From: Hyphomicrobiales bacterium
GTDB taxonomy: Bacteria > Pseudomonadota > Alphaproteobacteria > Rhizobiales > Xanthobacteraceae
NCBI GenBank assembly: GCA_027307405.1
Contig: DAHUXA010000004.1
Span: forward strand, 1 to 50,124
Reading direction: 5' to 3'
Length of the DNA stretch: 50,124 bases
The position numbers and the translations under genes are program-made. Every line of letters starts with the position of its first letter. Within the stretch, counting starts at the first letter, position 1. Under the pieces are notes generated by a model. The model made no database searches and was not told where the DNA came from. It saw nothing but the letters and a program-made list of their open reading frames with translations. Positions 32,223-41,876 of this stretch are shown piece after piece.

Positions 32223-34529
32223 TTAAGGCCGCATCGCCCGCCAGATGCGCTCGGGCGTAGCCGGCATTTCGATGTGTTTGATTCCGAATTCGGAGAGGGC
32301 ATCGACTAGCGCATTGGCAACGGCGGGAAGCGCGCCCACATTGCCGGCTTCGCCCGCGCCCTTGGTCCCGAGCGGGTTGGTTTTAGTCGGCACCGGATTG
32401 GATTCAACTTCGATGTCGCAAAGGTTATGGGCGCGCGGCATGGCGTAGTCCATGAACGATGCGGTTATCAGCTGGCCCGTCGCATCGAAATGGATGTCCT
32501 CCATTAGCACTTGCCCGGCGCCCTGCGCGACGCCGCCATGGATCTGGCCATGTAACAGCAGCGGATTAAGCACGGTGCCGACGTCGTCAACCACGCTGTA
32601 ACGAACGATTTCGGCCTCGCCGGTTTCCCGGTCGATCTCGATTTCGCAGACATGGCAGCCGTTCGGATAATTGTTCACGGGCGCCTTGTAGACGGCGGTC
32701 GCGAACAGGCCGGGTTCCATTGTGGCGGGAAGCTTGGCCGGGCTATTGGCGTCGACCGCAACTTCTCTAATGGTCATCGTGCGGTTGCTCTTCGACGATG
32801 AGAAGACGCCGTCGGCGAAATTCACGTCGGCCGCATCGATCTTCAAAGCATGTGCGACAATCGCCTTGGCTTTTTCAACGACTTTTTCGGTCGCCATCAG
32901 AAACGCGGAGCCGGCCATGGTCGCAGAGCGCGAACCGCCGGTGCCTTCGCCGTAGAACACTTCCTCGGTATCGCCCTGGACGTAGCGAACCTCTTCGGGA
33001 TTGAGCCCAAGCCGGTCGCAAACCAGTTGCTTGAAAACGGTTTCGTGGCCTTGGCCCGCGGTTACTGAGCCTGAAAACAGCGTTGCGGTGCCACTGCGAT
33101 CGAACCGCACTTCCGCGCCCTCGGTGCCTGGCGCAGCGGCGCGCTCGATGGTGTTGGAGATGCCCAGTCCCCGCAACTTGCCGCGCTTGCGCGATTCCTC
33201 GCGCCGCCTCTTGAAGCCTTTGACGTCCGCAAGCTCCAGCGCCATATCCATGTTCTTTTCGAACTCGCCGCTGTCATAGGTGAAGGTCAGTCCGGTCTTG
33301 AAGGGCATCTGATCTGGCGAAATGTAGTTGCGTCGGCGCAATTCGGCCGGATCAAGGCCGAGTTCGTCGGCGGCAAGATCAATCATCCGCTCGATCACAA
33401 ACGCCGCCTCCGGCCGGCCGTTGCCGCGATAGGGCCGCACCGGATTGGTATTGGTGAAGACGGCGGTAATGTCGGCGTAGATAGCTGGCGTTCGGTAAGT
33501 CCCGGCAAGTGTTCCGGCATTCAGAAAAAATGCCGGCATGTTGTTCTGCAAGTAAGCGCCGATTGCCGCAATTGTCTTCACGCGCAAGCCAAGAAAATTG
33601 CCGTCTTTGTCGAGTGCAAGCTCCGCCTCCGTTACGTTATCGCGCGCCTGCGCATCGCTCAGGAACGCCTCGGTGCGCGTGCTCATCCATTTCACCGGCC
33701 GTCCCGTGAGCTTGGAAGCGAGGAGCGTCAACGGTGCTTCATTGAACACCGGCGTTTTCATGCCGAAGCTGCCGCCAACCTCGGCGCTGATCACCCGCAT
33801 CTTGCTTTCAGCCACATTGAGGACTCGCGCTATCTCGTTGCGGTACGGATGCGCGCGCTGGACCGGCGAATGAATGATGTAGCGGTCTTCCGCCGGCAAA
33901 TAGACGCCGACCGCGCCGCGCGGTTCCATGCAGGCGGCGGTGACACGATTGATGACGAAGCGGTGCTTCACCACGTGAGCAGCCTTGTCGAAGGCGGCAT
34001 CGACCGCCGCTTTATCACCGATCAATTCGACGAAGCAGATATTGTCCTTGCAGCCGTCCCAAACCTGCGGCGCGCCGGGCTTTGACGCATCAGCAGTGCT
34101 GACGACGACCGGTAGCGGCTCGTAATCGACCTCGATGAGCTCGGCGGCATCCATCGCCTGAGCAACTGTTTCCGCGACGACGAATGCGACACAATCTCCG
34201 ACCCAGCGGACCCGGTCTTCAGCCAGGACCGGGTAACGCGGCTTGTACATCGGCGAGCCGTCGCGCAGCTTGAGTCCGCCATGGCCCGGCAGTTCGCCGA
34301 AGCCGGATTTTTTCCAATCAGCCGCCGTTAGCACGGCAAGCACGCCGGGTGCGGCCTGCGCAGACTTGGTATCGATCGATTTTATTTTGGCGTGACCGTG
34401 CGGCGAGCGCAGCACTACGCCATGCGCCATGCCGGGATAGACAACGTCGTCGATATAACGGCCGCGGCCCTGAACGAGTCGGGGGTCCTCGAAACGAGGA
34501 ACGCCTTGGCCGATGGCGAATTCACCCAT
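32223..34529 (-). CDS. molybdopterin-binding subunit of a xanthine dehydrogenase/CoxL-family hydroxylase
   Basis: A 768-residue large subunit. The N-terminal aldehyde-oxidase a/b hammerhead domain (IGQGVPRFEDPRLVQGRGRY, WVGDCVAFVVAETVAQAMDA) is followed by the Moco domain with GGSFGMKTPVFNE, GQGHETVFKQ and the catalytic-Glu motif TKGAGEAGNVGALPAV. The active-site loop reads PYRGNGRPEA, not the AYxCSFR of true form I CO dehydrogenase, so it is a form II-like or other oxidoreductase of unknown substrate. The usual [2Fe-2S] small subunit and FAD medium subunit are not adjacent. It lies 70 bases downstream of hemB. Confidence 0.9.
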   Translation of the reverse strand: MGEFAIGQGVPRFEDPRLVQGRGRYIDDVVYPGMAHGVVLRSPHGHAKIKSIDTKSAQAAPGVLAVLTAADWKKSGFGELPGHGGLKLRDGSPMYKPRYPVLAEDRVRWVGDCVAFVVAETVAQAMDAAELIEVDYEPLPVVVSTADASKPGAPQVWDGCKDNICFVELIGDKAAVDAAFDKAAHVVKHRFVINRVTAACMEPRGAVGVYLPAEDRYIIHSPVQRAHPYRNEIARVLNVAESKMRVISAEVGGSFGMKTPVFNEAPLTLLASKLTGRPVKWMSTRTEAFLSDAQARDNVTEAELALDKDGNFLGLRVKTIAAIGAYLQNNMPAFFLNAGTLAGTYRTPAIYADITAVFTNTNPVRPYRGNGRPEAAFVIERMIDLAADELGLDPAELRRRNYISPDQMPFKTGLTFTYDSGEFEKNMDMALELADVKGFKRRREESRKRGKLRGLGISNTIERAAAPGTEGAEVRFDRSGTATLFSGSVTAGQGHETVFKQLVCDRLGLNPEEVRYVQGDTEEVFYGEGTGGSRSATMAGSAFLMATEKVVEKAKAIVAHALKIDAADVNFADGVFSSSKSNRTMTIREVAVDANSPAKLPATMEPGLFATAVYKAPVNNYPNGCHVCEIEIDRETGEAEIVRYSVVDDVGTVLNPLLLHGQIHGGVAQGAGQVLMEDIHFDATGQLITASFMDYAMPRAHNLCDIEVESNPVPTKTNPLGTKGAGEAGNVGALPAVANALVDALSEFGIKHIEMPATPERIWRAMRP

Positions 34530-34599
34530 GTAGCTTTCAACCTGTGGAATTCATGTGTCACCGGGCCGGTGACGAGGCGGGAAGGGTGCCCTGGTCGCG

Positions 34600-35721
<1,122 letters not shown>

Positions 35722-35736
35722 CTATCCAGCTGCGCC

Positions 35737-37263
35737 CTAGGCTTTTCCAGCCTGTTGCTCCATCCCCACGCCGGCTTCCAGGCTGTCTTTGTCGCGGTAG
35801 ATCGAGGCCACAGCCATCACCCGGCCGCCCTGTTTATAGCGCACGACGCAATCGCGCTTCATAACGTCACCCTCGATGTCGATTGCGTCCCACTTCTCGG
35901 CATGGCCGACATAGTTGATCGGGACATCGTAGTGCTGGCTCCAGAAGAACGGCGCCGACCTGAATGGCGTGCGTACGCCCATCATATTGAGCGCCGCCGT
36001 TTGCCCTTGACGCTCGGCCACCACCCAATGCTCGACGCGGATGCGTTCGCCCGAAATAGGGTCGGGCCAGCGGGCGATATCGCCAGCTGCATAGATACCG
36101 GGCGCACTCGTTTCCAAATAATCATTCACCATCACCCCTTTGTCGATCGCGAGACCGGCCTTTTCCGCCAGCGCAAGGCGGGGGCGCACGCCGACGCCGA
36201 CCACCACCAGGTCTGCGTCGAGCGTGCCGCCGCTCTTGAGCGTTGCGCGCTTGCCCTCGAGTGTGGTGACGCTGTCCTCGAGATGGAATTTGACCCCGTG
36301 CTCTTCATGCAGCGCACGGATGAAATCGCCGAGCTGGGGTCCGAACACGCGTTCGAGTGGGCGCTTCTCCGGCGCCACCACATGAACCTCGATGTCGCGG
36401 GCGCGTAGCGCCGCGGCCGCTTCAAGGCCGATGAAGCTGGCACCGATCACCACCGCGCGCTTGGCGGCCTTGGCTTGCGCGATAATAGCGCGACAATCGG
36501 CGAGCGATCGCAAGGTATGGACGTGAGGGAGATCGGTTCCCGGGATGGGAAGCTTTACTGGCTCGGCCCCGGTCGCAAGTAGCAATTTGTCGAACGGCAC
36601 CGTACTGCCGTTGGTGAGCGCGAGCGTACGCGCGCGCGGGTCGATCGCGATCACTTCGGTTTTCAGTTTCAGGTCGATCTTGTTCTCGGGATACCAATCG
36701 TCACCACGCAGAGGCACCCACTCTTCAGGGGCGCTGCCGGCAAGATAATCTTTCGACAGGTTTGGCCGGTCGACCGGGGCCGCATCGTCGTTACTGATCA
36801 TGGCAATGCTGCCGGCAAAACCGCGTCGCCGCAGCATCTCCGCGGCGGCGAAACCGGCCGCACCGCCGCCGACAATGACAAAGCGCTCCCCGCCCGCGCT
36901 GCTCTTTTTGGGTGCCGGCTGAGCCTTCTCGCTTTTCACGAAAATCTTGCCGCTGCGCTCTTCGACTTGCCAGCAGGTCAGGGGGCTCAGCGCGGGCGCG
37001 GCCACGGCTTCGCCGGTTTGCAGGCTGAAGTGCGCATGATGCCATGGACAGCGGACCGTATCGCCTACGAGCAGGCCGTCGACGAGCGGGCCATGATAAT
37101 GGGTGCAATGGGCGGACAACGCGAAAAGCTTGCCGCTCTGGCGAACCAGCAATACCTCTTCGTCACCCAGGTGGCCGGTCAACATGGCCCCGTCAACGAG
37201 ATCACCAGCCGGAACGCCCTCCGCGAGGTCGGGTCCAGCCGGTTTTTTGTCCTCAGTTGCCAT
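35737..37263 (-). CDS. Rieske-domain/FAD-NAD(P) oxidoreductase fusion (AIFM3-like)
   Basis: 508 residues with two parts. Residues about 10-105 are a Rieske [2Fe-2S] domain (CTHYHGPLVDG and CPWHHAHF supply Cys, His, Cys, His). Residues 125-420 are a two-dinucleotide-fold flavoprotein: FVIVGGGAAGFAAAEMLRRR binds FAD, AVVIGASFIGLEAAAALRAR binds NAD(P)H and GIYAAGDIA is the second FAD motif. A reductase C-terminal domain follows. The order is that of AIFM3-type and ferredoxin-reductase-like proteins. It probably moves electrons from NAD(P)H to a Rieske centre for an unknown acceptor. It diverges from the valine-degradation cluster across 158 bases. Confidence 0.92.
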   Translation of the reverse strand: MATEDKKPAGPDLAEGVPAGDLVDGAMLTGHLGDEEVLLVRQSGKLFALSAHCTHYHGPLVDGLLVGDTVRCPWHHAHFSLQTGEAVAAPALSPLTCWQVEERSGKIFVKSEKAQPAPKKSSAGGERFVIVGGGAAGFAAAEMLRRRGFAGSIAMISNDDAAPVDRPNLSKDYLAGSAPEEWVPLRGDDWYPENKIDLKLKTEVIAIDPRARTLALTNGSTVPFDKLLLATGAEPVKLPIPGTDLPHVHTLRSLADCRAIIAQAKAAKRAVVIGASFIGLEAAAALRARDIEVHVVAPEKRPLERVFGPQLGDFIRALHEEHGVKFHLEDSVTTLEGKRATLKSGGTLDADLVVVGVGVRPRLALAEKAGLAIDKGVMVNDYLETSAPGIYAAGDIARWPDPISGERIRVEHWVVAERQGQTAALNMMGVRTPFRSAPFFWSQHYDVPINYVGHAEKWDAIDIEGDVMKRDCVVRYKQGGRVMAVASIYRDKDSLEAGVGMEQQAGKA

Positions 37264-37421
37264 CTTTTCCTCCGTCCGCGGCCGCGCACGGCCCGCCTGT
37301 CAGATTAGATGCTTTAGCCGCCGGATAATTGCAGCATATGTCATAAATGCCGAATGGGGCCGTCCGGTTGCCGCGATCTGGCCTTGCTTGCTAAGCCGCA
37401 GGGTTTAAGGCGGGGCCACCC

Positions 37422-38561
37422 ATGGATTTCGAGCTATCCGAGCAGCAACGCGCGTTTCAGTCCACGGCGCGCGCTTTTGCGCGCGACGAAATGATGCCGC
37501 ACGCGCATGACTGGGACGAGGGCGAGATTTTCCCGGTCGATGCGATGCGCAAGGCCGCGGCACTCGGCTTCGGCGGGATCTATGTGAAAGAAGATGTCGG
37601 CGGCTCAGCGCTCAGCCGGCTCGACGCAGCCTTGATCTTCGAGGAGCTGGCGCAGGGCTGCACCTCGACGGCCGCCTATATCTCGATTCACAACATGGCA
37701 GCCTGGATGATCGATGCGTTCGGCAGTGCCGATACGCGCAAGAAGTTTCTGCCGAAGCTCTGCACCATGCAGCATTTTGCAAGTTACTGCCTGACAGAGC
37801 CGGGTGCGGGCTCGGATGCGGCAAGCCTGACGACGCGCGCACGTCGCGATGGCGAGCACTACGTGCTCGACGGCGCAAAGGCATTTATTTCCGGCGGCGG
37901 CGTCTCGGACATCTATGTAGTAATGGCGCGCACCGGAGAGCCCGGCCCGCGCGGCATATCCTGCATTGTGGTGGAGAAGGGCACGCCGGGCCTGTCGTTT
38001 GGCGCGCAGGAAAAGAAGCTTGGCTGGAAAACACAGCCGACCGCCATGGTGGTCTTCGAGAACTGCCGCGTGCCGGTCGCCAATCGTGTTGGTGCCGAAG
38101 GGCAAGGCTTCAAGATCGCGATGGCCGGTCTCGACGGCGGCCGGTTGAATATCAGTGCGTGCTCGATTGGGGGCGCGCAGTTTTGTCTCGACCGCACAAT
38201 CGATTACATGAAGGAGCGAAGGCAATTTGGCTCACGCCTTGCCGACTTTCAGGCGTTGCAGTTTCGCATTGCCGACTATGCGATCGAACTCGAGGCCGCG
38301 CGCCTGCTGCTGCATCGCGCCGCCGTCGCGGTGGGAGAGGGCGAGCCCGCAGCGACGCGCCTCGCCGCGCAGGCCAAGCGCCTTGCCACCGATACGGGTT
38401 TCGAGGTCGTCAATGGCTGCCTACAGTTGCATGGCGGCTACGGCTATTTGCGCGATTATCCCATTGAGCGCGTCTTGCGCGACGTGCGCGTGCATCAAAT
38501 ACTTGAAGGCACCAACGAGATCATGCGCCTGATCGTGAGCCGCGCTATGCTGGGAAACTAA
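37422..38561 (+). CDS. acyl-CoA dehydrogenase, likely isobutyryl-CoA dehydrogenase
   Basis: A 379-residue FAD flavoenzyme. The fold is seen in [35 protein letters not shown] (FAD/substrate region), the [17 protein letters not shown] segment and the catalytic-Glu motif [14 protein letters not shown]. Isobutyryl-CoA is the suggested substrate because the same run contains 3-hydroxyisobutyryl-CoA hydrolase and 3-hydroxyisobutyrate dehydrogenase, the next enzymes of valine breakdown; this is context, not sequence proof. It begins the cluster and is 18 bases from the cupin gene. Confidence 0.92.
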   Translation: MDFELSEQQRAFQSTARAFARDEMMPHAHDWDEGEIFPVDAMRKAAALGFGGIYVKEDVGGSALSRLDAALIFEELAQGCTSTAAYISIHNMAAWMIDAFGSADTRKKFLPKLCTMQHFASYCLTEPGAGSDAASLTTRARRDGEHYVLDGAKAFISGGGVSDIYVVMARTGEPGPRGISCIVVEKGTPGLSFGAQEKKLGWKTQPTAMVVFENCRVPVANRVGAEGQGFKIAMAGLDGGRLNISACSIGGAQFCLDRTIDYMKERRQFGSRLADFQALQFRIADYAIELEAARLLLHRAAVAVGEGEPAATRLAAQAKRLATDTGFEVVNGCLQLHGGYGYLRDYPIERVLRDVRVHQILEGTNEIMRLIVSRAMLGN

Positions 38562-38579
38562 AGATCCGGAGAACGAACT

Positions 38580-39143
38580 ATGGAACAGCTTCCACGCCTT
38601 TATCTCTCACGCGAGGAGATGATGAAACGCATCGCCCGCTTCAAGGACCTCAAAGGGTCCGATGGCGGCTTGCCCGACAGCAAGATGCCGGGCTGCGAGC
38701 GCACCTTGTTCAACGTCATCGGGTTCCAGCCGCCGAAGGGTTCGGGCGGCGCGGTGACTTCGCCGGTCGGCGATCACGCCGCGCAACTGGCCGCCATCAA
38801 GATCAGCGAGGGCTTCAATCTTGGCTATTGCAAAGCCAAGCCCGGGCACGGGCCGGAGATGCACAATCACGACACCAACGAGACCTTTATCCCGATGACC
38901 GGTACCTGGCGCGCAAGCTGGGAAAACGAAAAAGGCGAGGTGGAGTTTGTCGATCTTGGCCCGCTCGACGTGGTGTCATTTCCACCCGGAATGATCCGCC
39001 GCTTCGAGAACGTCACCAAGGGCGACCCGAATGCGGAATCGATCCTGATGTTCGTGATCGGCGGCGATGGCCCCCGGGCCGAATTCACCGACCAGGCAAT
39101 GCAGCGGTTGGAGAAGGCGGGCGTCTGGCCGGCGCGGGTGTGA
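38580..39143 (+). CDS. cupin-domain protein of unknown function in the valine cluster
   Basis: A 187-residue protein with one cupin barrel. Metal-ligand candidates are in HGPEMHNHDTNETFIPMTGTW, followed by SFPPGMIRRFEN in motif 2, which lacks the usual His. The N-terminus (YLSREEMMKRIARFKDLKGSDGGL) is helical and outside the barrel. It may bind a small carboxylate or CoA-derived ligand, or act as an isomerase or decarboxylase; nothing in the sequence decides. It is 18 bases after the dehydrogenase, so cotranscription is likely. A palindromic repeat follows it. Confidence 0.85.
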   Translation: MEQLPRLYLSREEMMKRIARFKDLKGSDGGLPDSKMPGCERTLFNVIGFQPPKGSGGAVTSPVGDHAAQLAAIKISEGFNLGYCKAKPGHGPEMHNHDTNETFIPMTGTWRASWENEKGEVEFVDLGPLDVVSFPPGMIRRFENVTKGDPNAESILMFVIGGDGPRAEFTDQAMQRLEKAGVWPARV

Positions 39144-39152
39144 TGCTTCAAA

Positions 39153-39241
39153 CCGCTCGTCCCTGCACAAGCGGGGACACAGGGCCGTACGTGAGAGCTC
39201 GTGAGGTTCGTCTGGATTTCCGCTTACGCCGGAAAGAGCGG
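39153..39241. repeat. CCGCTC...GAGCGG palindromic repeat, copy 1
   Basis: An 89-base element with inverted ends (CCGCTCGTCCC and AAGAGCGG). Each half contains a hairpin: GTCCCTGCACAAGCGGGGAC on the left and TTTCCGCTTACGCCGGAAA on the right. The layout matches 49671-49747. It fills most of the 112-base gap between the cupin and hydrolase genes. Confidence 0.75.
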
Positions 39242-39255
39242 AGTGTGGGCCAGCG

Positions 39256-40311
39256 ATGACGGGCGATATTTTGTTCGAACGGCGCGGAGCCGCCGGCATT
39301 ATTACGCTGAATCGGCCGAAGGCGCTTAATGCAGTTACCCATGCCATGGTGCTGGCTCTGCGCGCGCAACTTGATCAATGGGCTGATGATCCTGCGGTCA
39401 CGCGGGTCGTGATTACCGCCGCAGGCGAGCGCGCCTTTTCGGCCGGCGGCGACATCCGCGCGCTTTATGATCTCGGCAAGGCTGGCCGCCACAATGAAGC
39501 GCTGCAATTCTGGCGCGACGAGTATCCGCTCAATGTCGCGATCAAAAATTACCGTAAACCTTACGTCGCACTGATCGACGGCATTGCAATGGGGGGCGGC
39601 GTGGGCGTGTCGGTGCACGGCTCGCATCGTGTCGCCGGAGACCGTTTTTCCTTCGCGATGCCGGAGGTCGGCATCGGCTTTTTTCCGGATGTCGGAGCCA
39701 CATGGTTTTTGCCCCGACTGCCCGGCGAGCTTGGCGCCTATTATGCTTTGACCGGCGAGCGCTCTGGTGTTGCCGATGCCGTCGCGAGCGGCATCGCCAC
39801 TCATCGCATTCCATCGGCGCGCTTTGCTGCACTGCTCGATGGTTTAACCGGTACGGTGTCAGTCGATGCAATTCTTGCTGCCTTCGCCGCGCCGGCGGAG
39901 GAGGGACCGCTCATGCAACGTCGAGCGATGATCGACCGCCTCTTTGTCGGTGACATGGTCGAGAATATTCTGGCGGCGGTCGAGTGCGAAGCCTCATCGG
40001 CAAGCGCCGACGCGGAATGGGCCGCCAAGATCTCTGCGATCATGCGTGCCAAATCGCCACTGAGCCTCAAACTAGCGCTGGCGCAAGTGCGGCGCGGCAA
40101 AACATGGGATTTCGAGACGTGCATGCGCATGGAATTCCGCATAGTGTCGCGTGTCATCCACGGGCATGATTTCTACGAGGGTGTACGTGCCGTGATCGTC
40201 GATAAGGATAACAAGCCGCACTGGCGACCGGCGACGCTCCCCGATGTAAGCGAGCAGGAGGTCGAGCGCCATTTCGCGCCGCTCGGCTCATCCGATTTGG
40301 TGCTGCCGTGA
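39256..40311 (+). CDS. 3-hydroxyisobutyryl-CoA hydrolase (enoyl-CoA hydratase superfamily)
   Basis: A 351-residue crotonase-fold protein that releases free 3-hydroxyisobutyrate in valine degradation. Motifs are ITLNRPKALNAVTHAM, ERAFSAGGDIRALYD (oxyanion hole), YVALIDGIAMGGGVGVS, and the hydrolase-specific FAMPEVGIGFFPDVGATWF with the catalytic Glu. The C-terminal ECH_2 region (KIMRAKSPLSLKLALAQV-like) distinguishes it from plain enoyl-CoA hydratases, as does the 350-residue length. It has no strong Shine-Dalgarno: the upstream DNA is repeat sequence. It overlaps the next gene by GTGA. Confidence 0.9.
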   Translation: MTGDILFERRGAAGIITLNRPKALNAVTHAMVLALRAQLDQWADDPAVTRVVITAAGERAFSAGGDIRALYDLGKAGRHNEALQFWRDEYPLNVAIKNYRKPYVALIDGIAMGGGVGVSVHGSHRVAGDRFSFAMPEVGIGFFPDVGATWFLPRLPGELGAYYALTGERSGVADAVASGIATHRIPSARFAALLDGLTGTVSVDAILAAFAAPAEEGPLMQRRAMIDRLFVGDMVENILAAVECEASSASADAEWAAKISAIMRAKSPLSLKLALAQVRRGKTWDFETCMRMEFRIVSRVIHGHDFYEGVRAVIVDKDNKPHWRPATLPDVSEQEVERHFAPLGSSDLVLP

Positions 40312-40760
40312 ATAGACCCACCGCCGCTCCCGAGGACTTGCGCACACTCGAGCCGGTGCGCGAACTCGAAAGCAATCGGGCAATCGGCCGCTGGACGCGG
40401 CGGCTGGTGCTGTTTCTGCGAGCCATGGCGGCAATATCGATGGTCAAGGGGCTCTATCACTGGGCGCAGGTATGCGGCATTGGCTTCGGGGAAACACAAC
40501 CATTCGAAAATCATTCGATCGCTTGGCAAACGGCGACGGTGTTTTTTGCGGTGCTAGATCTTGTCGCCGCCGTCGGTCTTTGGCTTGCAGCAGCTTGGGG
40601 CGCCGTGATCTGGTTGACCGCGGTTGCGTCCATGCTGGCAGTGGAAATATTTTTTCCGCAGGTGTTCGGCGGCGGCTGGCTGACCGGGATTCTGGAGGGA
40701 GGATTGCTTGCGCTTTATCTCTGGCTGGCCTTGAAATCAGCGCAAGAGCATCCGCAGTAA
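40308..40760 (+). CDS. small four-TM membrane protein of unknown function
   Basis: A 150-residue protein beginning with GTG that overlaps the hydrolase stop by four bases, hence translationally coupled. Four hydrophobic segments are visible: VLFLRAMAAISMVKGLYHW, TATVFFAVLDLVAAVGLWLA, GAVIWLTAVASMLAVEIFF and WLTGILEGGLLALYLWLAL. The N-terminal 30 residues are polar and charged. It may belong to the Rhizobiales family DUF6163, from memory and unverified. Its position between two valine-pathway enzymes suggests a linked role such as transport or membrane association. Confidence 0.85.
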   Translation: MNRPTAAPEDLRTLEPVRELESNRAIGRWTRRLVLFLRAMAAISMVKGLYHWAQVCGIGFGETQPFENHSIAWQTATVFFAVLDLVAAVGLWLAAAWGAVIWLTAVASMLAVEIFFPQVFGGGWLTGILEGGLLALYLWLALKSAQEHPQ

Positions 40761-40788
40761 CGATCACGAAATAGTCGGGGAGGGCGCC

Positions 40789-41673
40789 ATGGCGCGCATC
40801 GGATTTGTCGGCCTCGGTAATATGGGACTGCCGATGGCACAAAATCTGCTCAAAGCCGGTCACCAGGTTGAAGGTGTCGACGTCAATCCGGCATCCATCG
40901 AAAAACTCACGGCGGCGGGCGGGGTGGGCGTCGAAACGGCCAAAAGCGCTGCCGCACGTGCCGACGTCGTCATCACAATGTTGCCGTCGGGCAAGGAAGT
41001 GCGTGAGGTCTATCTCGGCTCTTCCGGAATAATCGCGAACGCCAATCCCGGCACTCTGTTGATCGATTGTTCGACGATCGATGTCGAAACCGCGCGCGCG
41101 GTTGCAGCTGAAGCAGAGAAGAAGGGGCTGCTGATGCTCGATGCGCCGGTCTCGGGTGGTGTCGGTGGCGCTACCGCGGCCACGCTCACGTTCATGGTCG
41201 GAGGCAGCGGGCAAGCCTTCGTGCGAGCAGAGTCGCTCTTGCAAAAGATGGGAAAGACCATCGTGCATGCAGGCGGCGCCGGCAACGGCCAGGCGGCAAA
41301 GATCTGCAACAACATGATCCTCGGCGTGTCGATGATTGCGGTCAGCGAAGCTTTCGTGCTCGCGGAAAAACTTGGTCTCGATCATCAAAAGTTGTTTGAC
41401 ATCTCTTCCAAATCATCCGGCCAATGCTGGTCGCTGACTACCTATTGTCCCGTACCGGGACCGGTACCCACATCGCCCGCCAATCGCGACTATCAAGCGG
41501 GCTTCACCGCCGCGATGATGCTTAAGGATCTGAAGTTGTCGCAGGAAGCCGCAAAGGCGACAGGAACCAAAACAGAACTGGGCGCGGACGCAGCGAGGAT
41601 TTATTCACAATATGTGGCGAGCGGAGAGGCGTCGCGCGATTTTTCTGGGATCATTCGTTTCATTCGCGACTGA
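40789..41673 (+). CDS. mmsB: 3-hydroxyisobutyrate dehydrogenase
   Basis: A 294-residue NAD(P)-dependent beta-hydroxyacid dehydrogenase oxidising 3-hydroxyisobutyrate to methylmalonate semialdehyde. The Rossmann motif is GFVGLGNMGLPMAQNLLKAG, then the substrate motif DAPVSGGVGGATAATL, the catalytic-Lys motif GNGQAAKICNNM, and the C-terminal KDLKLSQEAAKATG. The following enzyme, methylmalonate semialdehyde dehydrogenase (mmsA), is not in the window. It ends the valine cluster; the region downstream holds the ldtR regulatory sequences. Confidence 0.94.
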   Translation: MARIGFVGLGNMGLPMAQNLLKAGHQVEGVDVNPASIEKLTAAGGVGVETAKSAAARADVVITMLPSGKEVREVYLGSSGIIANANPGTLLIDCSTIDVETARAVAAEAEKKGLLMLDAPVSGGVGGATAATLTFMVGGSGQAFVRAESLLQKMGKTIVHAGGAGNGQAAKICNNMILGVSMIAVSEAFVLAEKLGLDHQKLFDISSKSSGQCWSLTTYCPVPGPVPTSPANRDYQAGFTAAMMLKDLKLSQEAAKATGTKTELGADAARIYSQYVASGEASRDFSGIIRFIRD

Positions 41674-41711
41674 CGCGCATTTCTAGAGTGAACGAAGCCT
41701 TGCGCGGCTTT

Positions 41712-41723
41712 GTACAATTGTAC
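41712..41723. promoter_or_regulatory. GTACAATTGTAC palindrome upstream of ldtR
   Basis: A perfect 12-bp inverted repeat in the 203-base gap before ldtR. A second short palindrome GAACGTTC follows at about 41732-41739. Both lie more than 130 bases from the start codon. They look like operator sites, but which regulator binds is unknown. LdtR itself is one possibility. Confidence 0.4.
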
Positions 41724-41876
41724 GATCAAGGGAACGTTCACCCTTGCAAATAAACCTAATCTTTATGGTGTTATTTAAGCCGATTTTAGAATGCCCCTCT
41801 TAGGGTGCGTCATCCGGAGCGGGGAACAGGGCCTTGCAACCGGGGACGTAAAAGTAGAACGCAAGGGGCGTTGAAC

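Noticed and set aside
32223-34529. Aerobic carbon monoxide dehydrogenase (CoxL form I)
   Set aside because: The diagnostic AYxCSFR loop is absent; the loop reads PYRGNGRPEA and no coxM or coxS is adjacent.
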